In this document: positions 1-5,985 of the stretch, in pieces
Layout: the number at the start of each line of letters is the position of its first letter
Numbering within the stretch: position 1 is the first letter of the stretch
From: Ruminococcaceae bacterium UBA2857
GTDB taxonomy: Bacteria > Bacillota > Clostridia > Oscillospirales > Acutalibacteraceae
Direction: 5' to 3'
DNA: 11,579 nucleotides
NCBI GenBank assembly: GCA_002350705.1
Contig: DEFH01000066.1
Span: forward strand, 36,682-48,260
Made by a program: the position numbers and the translations under genes
Notes under the pieces: model-generated
Told to the model about the DNA's origin: nothing
What the model saw: the letters and a program-made list of their open reading frames with translations, nothing else
Database searches by the model: none

Positions 1-501
1 TTTCTGTATTTGCCAACTTTTTTAAGTTCAAAGAAATGTATTGCAAACTTATCTGTCAGCAGTTCTTTTCTTTCGCTTTCCAAAATTTTGAAATTGGAAT
101 GATAATCTTCACATTCAAAGAGATTGAAATTAATGATGTTGATACATATTGTCTGCTTTAATTCGGTGTATTCATCACCTGCAAGAAGTTCCTCACTGTA
201 AAGTTTTGACCAGTAAAACAATGTTCTTTCCTTGAAAAAGCTCTCTTTGTTTACCTGCAATTCAATATTGACAATTCTGCCGTCAACATCCATTTTCAAA
301 TCAAGGCGGCTGAATTTCTGTTCAAGATATTCCGGTGTCAGTTCAACATTGTTGATATAAATTTTTTTTGATGCTTTCACGAGGAATTTCAAGCAAATCT
401 GAGATAAATGCAGCGATTATTTTTTCGTTTTTTTCATTTCCGAAAACACGCTTGAAAATAACGTCAAGTTTGAGCTTAACTATTTTTTCGTCTTTATTCA
501 T
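1..501 (-). pseudogene. Rpn-family (PD-(D/E)XK) recombination-promoting nuclease/putative transposase, frameshifted and cut by the window edge
   Basis: Reading from the ATG at 501, the first 46 codons give MNKDEKIVKLKLDVIFKRVF and a Rpn-like N-terminus (…DLLEIPRESIKK). The frame then runs to a TGA just after an eight-A run (T8 on the plus strand, 362-369). Skipping one base restores a long open frame to the window edge, starting IYINNVELTPEYLEQKFSRL, with the nuclease-fold signature LDLKMDVDG…IVNIELQ (D then ExQ) and later FYWSKLYSEELLAGDEY. This matches the PDDEXK transposase/Rpn family, whose members promote RecA-independent recombination in E. coli. A GGAG ribosome site lies 10 bases before the ATG and a strong promoter lies upstream. 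The 3' end is outside the window. The break could be a real mutation, a sequencing error in a homopolymer, or rescue by transcriptional slippage. Base composition is AT-rich (18 of the first 60 bases are G/C, against 30 of 60 in a dnaX stretch). Confidence 0.85.
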
Positions 502-528
502 GGGTATCACGCTCCATTCGTTACTAAA

Positions 529-556
529 ATTATATCATACAGGTCAAAAAAATCAA
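529..556 (-). promoter_or_regulatory. Sigma-A-type promoter for the rpn gene
   Basis: On the minus strand, TTGATT (551-556) and a perfect TATAAT (529-534) are separated by 16 bases, and a TGA before TATAAT makes an extended -10. It sits between the tmRNA terminator and the rpn start at 501, so the broken gene still has a good promoter of its own. Confidence 0.75.
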
Positions 557-572
557 GTTATTTTTCCGTAAC

Positions 573-618
573 TCTCAGAAAACAAAAAAGCCTTGAAATC
601 AATCAAGACTTTTCTGAG
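573..618 (-). terminator. Intrinsic terminator of ssrA
   Basis: Just past the tmRNA 3' end, the minus strand forms GTCTTGA / TCAAGGC (603-609 with 590-596) with a 6-base loop, followed by TTTTTT. An outer arm (CTCAGAAAA with TTTTCTGAG) extends the inverted repeat, so the structure may also stop transcription coming from the left. Confidence 0.85.
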
Positions 619-621
619 AAT

Positions 622-975
622 TGGTGGAGGCGAGGAGAATTGAACTCCTGTCCAAAAAGCACTTGCAACGGTTTTCTACGAGCGTAGCCAATATTTTGAG
701 ATTCCCCCATCATAACGCCTGTTGGCAGGCTTTATGCTTCGGTAGTCTCTGTGTCATGACGGAAACCGAGACGCTTTCCCGTTCACGTTCACCACTCATC
801 GACGCCCCCTTCAAGCCGTGGTACTCTTAAAGGGAACGCTCGCTAATTAAGCAGCGAGGGCAACAGTTTTATTGTTGTCGTTTAATTTTAAAGATCTGCG
901 GATTTTATAGCGGTTCTGCAGAGCCGCTGCTCGCTTGCCGAAGTTCACACTCCCTGTCGAAACCTTTACGCCCCC
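622..975 (-). ncRNA. ssrA: Transfer-messenger RNA (tmRNA, 10Sa RNA)
   Basis: This is a 354-nt RNA that rescues stalled ribosomes by trans-translation with SmpB. The 5' end GGGGGCGTAAAGGTTTCGAC pairs with the 3' end CGCCTCC before an encoded ACCA tail, giving a 7-bp acceptor stem with a G3-U pair, the alanine identity element. The T arm (AGGAG, TTCAATT, CTCCT) is visible at 630-652. The internal reading frame ends in NDNNKTVALAA and a TAA at 847-849; the ALAA end is the classic protease-recognition tail. The gene begins 28 bases after the smpB stop, with no convincing promoter in between (only TTTAAT at 980-985, too close to the mature end). It may therefore be processed out of the smpB transcript. 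A strong hairpin terminator follows. Gene boundaries rest on the acceptor stem and should be within a base or two. Confidence 0.97.
847..885 (-). other. tmRNA tag-peptide reading frame
   Basis: The codons read AAC GAC AAC AAT AAA ACT GTT GCC CTC GCT GCT TAA, giving NDNNKTVALAA. Aligned on the E. coli AAC-GAC pair, the preceding resume codon would be TTA (883-885, Leu) rather than the common GCA. The exact resume codon cannot be fixed from sequence alone. Confidence 0.8.
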
Positions 976-1003
976 ATATATTAAATGGCGGAAAGTGGAA
1001 AAA

Positions 1004-1471
1004 CTATTGGCGATTCCGTTCCTTAACAGCACGTTCTATGTCACGCTTTGCGTCACGTTTTGCCATATCATCACGTTTGTCATAGAGTTTTTTACCCTTG
1101 CATAAGCCAAGCTGGAGTTTGACTCTGGAGCCTTTGAAGTAAAGGGAAAGAGGGATAAGAGAATATCCCTGCTGTTTGACAACACCGAAAAGACGCATGA
1201 TTTCACGCTTGTGCATAAGCAGTTTTCTGACTCTGAGAGGATCTTTGTTAAAGATATTACCCTGTTCATAGGGACTGATATGCATACCTTTAACAAAAAT
1301 TTCTCCGTTTTCGATGGTACACCAGGCATCTTTAAGATTGACACGTCCCTGACGGATAGATTTGACCTCTGTGCCAAAGAGTTCAATGCCTGTCTCAAAG
1401 CTCTCCATGACAAAATATTCATGGTGAGCCTTTTTGTTTTGAGCAATGGTTTTCAATGATTCTTTTGTCAT
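1004..1471 (-). CDS. smpB: SsrA-binding protein SmpB
   Basis: SmpB binds the tRNA-like part of tmRNA and brings it to stalled ribosomes. The 155-aa product has the normal family length. It shows the beta-barrel core (FETGIELFGTEVKSIRQGRV, then ISPYEQGNIFN and PLRVRKLLMHKREI) and the basic C-terminal tail (KGKKLYDKRDDMAKRDAKRD) that enters the mRNA channel. The ATG at 1471 is chosen because AAGGTG lies 6 bases upstream. A GTG at 1480 is also in frame but overlaps that ribosome site. The gene follows recR by 27 bases and ends 28 bases before ssrA, so the protein and its RNA partner are neighbours and probably made from one transcript. Confidence 0.97.
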   Translation of the reverse strand: MTKESLKTIAQNKKAHHEYFVMESFETGIELFGTEVKSIRQGRVNLKDAWCTIENGEIFVKGMHISPYEQGNIFNKDPLRVRKLLMHKREIMRLFGVVKQQGYSLIPLSLYFKGSRVKLQLGLCKGKKLYDKRDDMAKRDAKRDIERAVKERNRQ

Positions 1472-1498
1472 GGAGTTCACCTTCTTTCATGGAATCAA

Positions 1499-2101
1499 TC
1501 AGCATTCACTTCTGCCGCTGATGGCATGGGAAAGAGTAATTTCGTCGGCATATTCCAAATCTGCTCCCACAGGGATACCGTAGGCGAGACGGGTTACTTT
1601 AATGCCGAGAGGCTTGATTAATTTGGAGAGGTACATGGCGGTAGCTTCACCTTCAACGGTGGCATTGGTAGCCATAATGACTTCTTTAACGACATTGGAA
1701 TCAAGCCTTGCCATCAGTTGAGCAATATTCAGATGCTGAGGAGTTACCCCGTTGATAGGGGAGAGAACCCCGTTCAGGACATGATAAGTGGCATGGAATT
1801 CTCTGGTTTTTTCGAGAGCCATCACGTCACGGAAATCCTGCACGACACAAATAATGGATTTGTCACGAGAATCGTCGCGGCAAACAGCACAAATATCGGT
1901 ATCTGTCAGATTACAGCAGATTTTGCAGTGACGGATATTTTTGTAAGACGTGAGGACGGTTTGAGAAAAGTCTCTGACATCCTCTTCGGACATGGACAGA
2001 ATGTGATAAGCCATTCTGGAAGCAGTTTTATGACCGATACTGGGAAATCGCTCAAACTGTTCTATCAGTTGTTCAAGGGGAAGAACTTTGTATTCTGCCA
2101 T
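1499..2101 (-). CDS. recR: Recombination mediator protein RecR
   Basis: RecR works with RecF/RecO to load RecA on gapped DNA. The 200-aa product has the standard length and domain order: helix-hairpin-helix (about residues 8-30, FERFPSIGHKTASRMAYH), a four-cysteine zinc site (C59, C62, C71, C74), a Toprim domain (about 82-176, VVQDFRDVMALEKT and ATNATVEGEATAMYL), and the C-terminal YGIPVGADLEYADEITL. Q88 in VVQ is the form I recall from Bacillus RecR, so it is not a defect. The ATG lies only 3 bases after the ybaB stop and no AGGAGG-like site is visible before it. Translation is therefore probably coupled to ybaB. The dnaX-ybaB-recR order is conserved in Firmicutes. Confidence 0.97.
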   Translation of the reverse strand: MAEYKVLPLEQLIEQFERFPSIGHKTASRMAYHILSMSEEDVRDFSQTVLTSYKNIRHCKICCNLTDTDICAVCRDDSRDKSIICVVQDFRDVMALEKTREFHATYHVLNGVLSPINGVTPQHLNIAQLMARLDSNVVKEVIMATNATVEGEATAMYLSKLIKPLGIKVTRLAYGIPVGADLEYADEITLSHAISGRSEC

Positions 2102-2104
2102 TTT

Positions 2105-2455
2105 TTAGAACAAGCCGGGAACATTGAGTCCGCCTGAGATTTTATCCATAGTTTCGGCTTTTTCGTCACGAGCCTTGCGGATAGCCTCGTTGACAGCACC
2201 CATAATCATATCGGACAGTACTTCTACGTCTTCGGGATCAACAGCTTCTTTTTTAATCTCAAGGGATTTTATTTCAAATTTACCTGTTACAACTGCTGTG
2301 ACAGCACCGCCTGCCGAAGCGGAATATTCTTTTTCTTCGAGCTGCTGGTTAGCGATGTCCATTTCCTCCTGCATTTTCTGAGCCTGACGGGCGAGCTGCT
2401 GGAGATTGGATGCACTGCCGCCGTTGCCGTAGCCTTTGGGTAATCTTGCTTTCAT
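2105..2455 (-). CDS. ybaB: YbaB/EbfC family nucleoid-associated protein
   Basis: This is a small (116 aa) DNA-binding protein of the YbaB/EbfC family, which acts as a dimer and is nearly always encoded between dnaX and recR. Visible features are the Firmicutes-type N-terminus MKARLPKGYGNG, the long helix LQQLARQAQKMQEEM, the central strand segment AGGAVTAVVTGKFEIKSLEI, and the helix VLSDMIMGAVNEAIRKARDE. The ATG at 2455 is preceded by GGAGG at 8 bases. An upstream in-frame extension to 2509 reaches into dnaX and is rejected. The gene begins 22 bases after the dnaX stop. Confidence 0.95.
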   Translation of the reverse strand: MKARLPKGYGNGGSASNLQQLARQAQKMQEEMDIANQQLEEKEYSASAGGAVTAVVTGKFEIKSLEIKKEAVDPEDVEVLSDMIMGAVNEAIRKARDEKAETMDKISGGLNVPGLF

Positions 2456-2477
2456 TTTAATTGCCTCCATTATTTTT

Positions 2478-4064
2478 TTAATTTTTGCTTGTATCTTCAA
2501 CAGGCACACCGGCCGTTTTGAGTTCTGAAATAAGTTGTATCAGAGCATCATCGGGCTTTGTTTCGTCGGGATAGGAATATCGTCCGAGACTGTAGGCTTT
2601 GCCTGTGATTTGCCGGATAATATTGCGTACTTCGGTACGGTGTTCCGCTTTGCGGAGCAGTTCAAAGCACACATCGTTTTTAGAGTCCACCAGCACATAT
2701 TTACCGCTGATATAAGCAGTACTTCCCTCAAAACTTGTGCCGAGACTTTTGGAATATTTTTTGATATGCTCCACAATTTCCTGCCATTCGGGAAAACGCA
2801 CTGCCTGACTTCTGAGTCTGTCCATATCTTCCACAGAGGGAGATTTGACAGGGGGAAGAGGAGAAGATTTGAGTTGGACGGCGGAAGTGCTGTTGAGAAC
2901 AGGGGGATTGACTTTGAAAGCCGCCAGTTGTTTTTCAAGTGCCGCAATACGCTGTTCCAGTGCGGAAAAGTCGCCTTCCTGAGAGAGAGAACCGCAAAGC
3001 TTTACCATTGTCATTTCCATTGCAATGCGTCTGTTGACACCTTGCAGCATTTTTTCCATAGCAGACTGTAAGACGTCTATACAGTGAAGGACAAAGGGAA
3101 GGTTGAATTGTTCCGCCTGACGGGAGAGCTTTGTGAAGTCATCAGCCGAAACGACGAGCATATCGGCAGGATTTTTTATGGTTTTGATGAGCATGATACT
3201 GCGGAAGTGACCGGTGAGTTCTTCACATAGTCTTGCCATATCTTTGGAGTTTTTATGCAGACCGTCCACAAGTTCAACCGCAGCAGCGGTGTCTTTGGAG
3301 AGAATGGCATCCGTGATGGCAAAAAGATGATTTTTATCAGCCAGTCCGGCCGTTTTTCTAACGGTATCTTCGGTAATAGAGGAATCCCGTCCCATACACT
3401 GATCGAGCAGGGAGAGAGCGTCACGCATGGCACCGTCTGCAATGCCCGCAATCAGGAGAGCCGCCTCATGAGTAATGCTGATTTGTTCCTGCTGACAGAC
3501 ATAGGAAAGTCTCGCAGCAATGTCCCGGGGAGAGATTCTGTGAAAGTCGAAACGCTGACATCTGGAAGTAATGGTAGCAGGCAGCTTGTGTACTTCCGTT
3601 GTGGCAAGGATAAACAGAACATGAGCAGGAGGTTCTTCGAGTGTTTTCAGCAGGGCATTGAATGCACTGATGGAAAGCATATGCACCTCGTCAATGATAT
3701 AGACTCTGTATTTTGCCTCGGCAGGAGTAAAATTAGCCTCTTCGCGGAGCAGTCTGATGTCGTCTACACCGTTATTGCTGGCAGCGTCGATTTCCACGAC
3801 ATCTGTCACACTGCCGTCATCAATGCCGAGACACATCGGACATTCACCGCAGGGATCTCCGTTATGGGGATGCAGACAGTTGACCGCTTTGGCAAGAATT
3901 TTGGAACAGGTTGTTTTGCCGGTACCTCTGGAGCCTGTGAACAGATAGGCATGGGCGAGTCTGTCGGCACTGATCTCGTTTTTGAGAGTAGCGGTGACTT
4001 GCGGCTGACCGATCACGTCAGCAAAGAATTTCGGGCGGTACTTGCGATAGAGAACTCTGTACAA
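2478..4064 (-). CDS. dnaX: DNA polymerase III subunits gamma/tau (clamp-loader ATPase)
   Basis: DnaX is the motor subunit of the clamp loader that places the beta sliding clamp on DNA. The product is about 528 aa. In order it shows the YRVLYRKYRPKFF start motif, Walker A GSRGTGKT (44-51), a zinc module with C63, C72, C75 and C78, the EIDAASNNGVDDIR segment (91-104), Walker B IIDEVH (123-128), and SRC (167-169). A less conserved tau-like C-terminus follows. The start is taken as TTG at 4064, because family members begin M-Y-x-x-LYRKYRP. AAAGG lies 11 bases upstream, rather far. GTG at 4073 is the alternative, and a longer frame to 4136 runs into the SRP RNA. No A-AAA-AAG slippery site for a gamma form was noticed. 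No promoter is visible between the SRP RNA and this gene. Confidence 0.96.
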   Translation of the reverse strand: MYRVLYRKYRPKFFADVIGQPQVTATLKNEISADRLAHAYLFTGSRGTGKTTCSKILAKAVNCLHPHNGDPCGECPMCLGIDDGSVTDVVEIDAASNNGVDDIRLLREEANFTPAEAKYRVYIIDEVHMLSISAFNALLKTLEEPPAHVLFILATTEVHKLPATITSRCQRFDFHRISPRDIAARLSYVCQQEQISITHEAALLIAGIADGAMRDALSLLDQCMGRDSSITEDTVRKTAGLADKNHLFAITDAILSKDTAAAVELVDGLHKNSKDMARLCEELTGHFRSIMLIKTIKNPADMLVVSADDFTKLSRQAEQFNLPFVLHCIDVLQSAMEKMLQGVNRRIAMEMTMVKLCGSLSQEGDFSALEQRIAALEKQLAAFKVNPPVLNSTSAVQLKSSPLPPVKSPSVEDMDRLRSQAVRFPEWQEIVEHIKKYSKSLGTSFEGSTAYISGKYVLVDSKNDVCFELLRKAEHRTEVRNIIRQITGKAYSLGRYSYPDETKPDDALIQLISELKTAGVPVEDTSKN

Positions 4065-4114
4065 TTTCAGCACGACCTTTCCGAAATTTTTGTGCCAAGT
4101 CACAGAATTGCTAA

Positions 4115-4316
4115 AAAAACAAGACAGACCGCTCAAAAAGCGATGTCATACGTTTGGATATACGGACGGGCAGACTGGCTGTATCGCACAGAGCGAAACG
4201 CTTAATGCTGCTCGATTCCTCGCCTGACATGGTTCACGGTGTCCTGTCGCACAGGGCCTGTCCGACCGCATATCCAAAAGTACGAATCTGTCTTGTAAAG
4301 CCAAAGTGTTGGCAAC
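4115..4316 (-). ncRNA. ffs: Signal recognition particle RNA (4.5S/scRNA type)
   Basis: The conserved SRP domain IV is plain: GTGAACCATGTCAGG, an apical loop GAGGAATC with the GGAA tetraloop at 4216-4219, then GAGCAGCATTAAG. This is the binding site for Ffh. Outer pairing is long: CCGTATATCC pairs with GGATATGCGG, and ACAAGACAGA (4287-4296) pairs with TCTGTCTTGT (4119-4128), which is followed by a run of T and so doubles as the terminator. From the promoter the transcript starts near 4316; the closed rod itself spans about 4119-4296. A small hairpin GCCAA-CACT-TTGGC (4299-4312) stands before the rod. SRP RNA upstream of dnaX is the Bacillus/Clostridia arrangement. The mature ends are uncertain. 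Confidence 0.93.
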
Positions 4317-4322
4317 ACAACT

Positions 4323-4351
4323 ATTATACTATACTCTTTGCAAAAAATCAA
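4323..4351 (-). promoter_or_regulatory. Promoter of the SRP RNA (and probably the dnaX operon)
   Basis: TTGATT (4346-4351) and TATAAT (4323-4328) on the minus strand have an exact 17-base spacer, predicting a start near 4316. It is one of the best promoters in the window, as expected for a stable RNA. No second promoter was found before dnaX. Confidence 0.85.
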
Positions 4352-4383
4352 CTGTATTTTTAAAAAAATTTACAAAAGTACAG

Positions 4384-4425
4384 GGAGAAAACAGATCGAA
4401 AACTGAATTTTTTCCTGTTTTCTCC
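4384..4425 (-). terminator. Long inverted repeat, probable terminator of the Ig-repeat gene
   Basis: An 11-bp perfect inverted repeat, GGAGAAAACAG / CTGTTTTCTCC (4415-4425 with 4384-4394 on the minus strand), encloses a 20-base loop that can fold further (GAAAA / TTTTC). It begins 11 bases after the stop at 4437. There is no U-run directly after the stem (CTGTACTTTTG follows), so termination strength is uncertain. Confidence 0.5.
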
Positions 4426-4436
4426 TGCAAACAATA

Positions 4437-5171
4437 TTATTTTGATACAGACTTCGGCAAGTCATTCACCTGAACGGTAAAGAATTTTTTGATCACATTT
4501 TCGGTATCGTCTTTTACCTTGGAGCATATCTGATATTCGCCTTTTCGTGCAGGCTGGACAGTGATAGACGGTTCTCCGGAGAAGTTGCGGACCAGAGTCC
4601 ATTTTTTGTCAGAGGATTTTTTGTAGACTGCCGCATACAGATAATTGCCTGTGCCGCCCTCGGCAGAGGAGTGAAGGACAATATTTTCGCCCAATGTAAT
4701 TTCTTCGGCAGATAATGAGGAAAGATTGACCAAATCAGGCAAAGTATTCTGAATGATAAACGGAATGGACATGATACCCGTGAAATTGCCCTTGAAAGTC
4801 AGCAAAGCAGAGGCTTTTCCGGGCATGACATTGTTTTCATAGACAATATCATAATCCCTGCCCTGTTCCAGAGTGATGTCACCGAATCTGACCACGATCT
4901 GCATCGTTTTTGGCTGACCGTCATAATGAAAATCGGTGCGGTCCGCAAAAAATGACAGAGTTCTTGCCTGAACGGGTTCTATTTCAAAGGTATATTCCGA
5001 AGTACCTGTATACTCGCCGCGTCCGGTGATGTAGACATGAGCCGTTCCGACATTGATATTATCCAGAATTTCGATATGATAATCCTTGTCCGGTTCGAGA
5101 GTTTTTCCGCCGATGTTCAGAGCAAAGGGCGGTTTGATAGGTTTTCCTGTGTAAAGATAGGATTTTTCCAT
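4437..5171 (-). CDS. Protein of two Ig-like repeats plus a C-terminal beta-sandwich-like domain, no signal peptide
   Basis: The product has 244 aa. Residues 7-66 and 82-140 are two copies of a repeat common in clostridial surface proteins: a YTGKPIKPP or YDGQPKT opening, then DKDYHIEILDNINVGTA or GRDYDIVYENNVMPGKA, and a GEYTG or GNFTG turn. Residues about 150-236 (GGTGNYLYAAVYKKSSDKKW) resemble the triple-tyrosine/Y_Y_Y-like domains found in ruminococcal secreted proteins. The ATG at 5171 has AGGAGG 7 bases upstream. An in-frame ATG at 5201 overlaps the -10 box and cannot be the start. No signal peptide, transmembrane segment, LPxTG motif or catalytic motif is seen, which is odd for such domains. 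The gene is monocistronic. Its function is unknown. Confidence 0.85.
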   Translation of the reverse strand: MEKSYLYTGKPIKPPFALNIGGKTLEPDKDYHIEILDNINVGTAHVYITGRGEYTGTSEYTFEIEPVQARTLSFFADRTDFHYDGQPKTMQIVVRFGDITLEQGRDYDIVYENNVMPGKASALLTFKGNFTGIMSIPFIIQNTLPDLVNLSSLSAEEITLGENIVLHSSAEGGTGNYLYAAVYKKSSDKKWTLVRNFSGEPSITVQPARKGEYQICSKVKDDTENVIKKFFTVQVNDLPKSVSK

Positions 5172-5199
5172 TCCGTGTCCTCCTGTTCCAAAAGATACC

Positions 5200-5205
5200 A
5201 TTATA
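5200..5205 (-). promoter_or_regulatory. Extended -10 promoter of the Ig-repeat gene
   Basis: TATGATATAAT on the minus strand gives a perfect TATAAT with the TGn extension, 28 bases before the ATG at 5171. No good -35 hexamer is present at 16-18 bases, which extended -10 promoters can tolerate. Confidence 0.65.
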
Positions 5206-5267
5206 TCATAGCATTTTTCGCAAATACTTGCAAGTGTTTTTCTGTAACAGTGTGTAAATTCGGCTTT

Positions 5268-5966
5268 TTATACACATTCCAAAGCCAGATTTATCATATC
5301 ATGGAAAGTTTTTTCTCTTTCATCGGAGGAACAAGCTTCGCCTGTGAGAGGGCAGTCGGAAACCGTACAGATACAGAGTGCGTGTTTGCCGAGTCGGGCA
5401 GCGTTGAGATATAAAGCGGCACATTCCATTTCCGTTGCAAGAATACCAAGCTTCCGCCATTCGGCGAGAGAGCCGGAGTCATCATAGAATGTATCGGTTG
5501 TATAGACGGAGCCGACATAGACATTCTGCCGGAGTTTCCGAGCCTGTTCATAGGCTTTGCGGAGCAGTGAGAAGTCGGCAGTGGGAGCGACTGTGCCGGG
5601 AAGCCGGTACTGTGCGGCGAAATTGGAGCTTGTGCAGGCGGACATGGCGAGAACAATATCACGCAGTCCCAACATTTCACTGACAGCTCCTGCTGTGCCG
5701 ATTCGGATAATATTGTCCACGTCAAAGAAACGGAACAGTTCATACGAGTAAATGCCCATTGACGGCATACCCATGCCGCTTGCCATGACAGATACTTTTT
5801 TGCCGTGATATTCGCCTGTATAGCCGAGCATACCTCTGACATCATTTACCAAAACGGCATTGTCAAGAAAATTTTCCGCAATATATTTTGCTCTGAGAGG
5901 ATCACCGGGCATGAGTACGGTTTTGGCGAAATCGCCCTTTTCTGCTTTGATATGAGGTGTTGCCAT
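5268..5966 (-). CDS. deoD: Purine nucleoside phosphorylase, DeoD type
   Basis: DeoD is a cytoplasmic enzyme of purine salvage that splits purine (deoxy)ribonucleosides with phosphate into base and (deoxy)ribose-1-phosphate. The 232-aa product fits the hexameric bacterial family (E. coli about 239). It opens MATPHIKAEKGDFA with H5 and the phosphate-binding GDPLRAKYIA (G21, R25). It then shows GMGMPSMGIYSYEL, RIGTAGAV (R88), TEMECAALY (E180-M181-E182, nucleoside binding), and SDCPLTGE (D204, catalytic), with R217 in position. GGAGGG lies 7 bases before the ATG. It begins 19 bases after the LUD gene and is probably co-transcribed with it. There is only a weak hairpin and no U-run after the stop. 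Confidence 0.95.
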   Translation of the reverse strand: MATPHIKAEKGDFAKTVLMPGDPLRAKYIAENFLDNAVLVNDVRGMLGYTGEYHGKKVSVMASGMGMPSMGIYSYELFRFFDVDNIIRIGTAGAVSEMLGLRDIVLAMSACTSSNFAAQYRLPGTVAPTADFSLLRKAYEQARKLRQNVYVGSVYTTDTFYDDSGSLAEWRKLGILATEMECAALYLNAARLGKHALCICTVSDCPLTGEACSSDEREKTFHDMINLALECV

Positions 5967-5985
5967 AAAAAATCCCTCCGTTCAA

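Noticed and set aside
621..1032. Small open frames on both strands (plus 621-830, minus 847-1032)
   Set aside because: They lie on the tmRNA. The minus-strand frame only reflects the tag frame read backwards into the RNA body, and the plus-strand one is antisense to a structured RNA.
2910..3010. Programmed frameshift in dnaX to make a gamma form
   Set aside because: No A-AAA-AAG-like slippery sequence was found near the domain III boundary; only a GAAAAAC run is present there.
2535..3071. A 178-codon plus-strand frame opposite the dnaX 3' part
   Set aside because: Shadow of a clearly real coding frame, with no ribosome site or family features.
3255..4205. A 316-codon plus-strand open frame opposite dnaX
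   Set aside because: It is antisense to the conserved ATPase core of dnaX and runs into the SRP RNA. The product has no recognisable motif.
5243..5276. Hairpin GTGTATAAA / TTTACACAC after deoD as a terminator
   Set aside because: It has one mismatch, overlaps the deoD stop codon, and no T-run follows on the minus strand.
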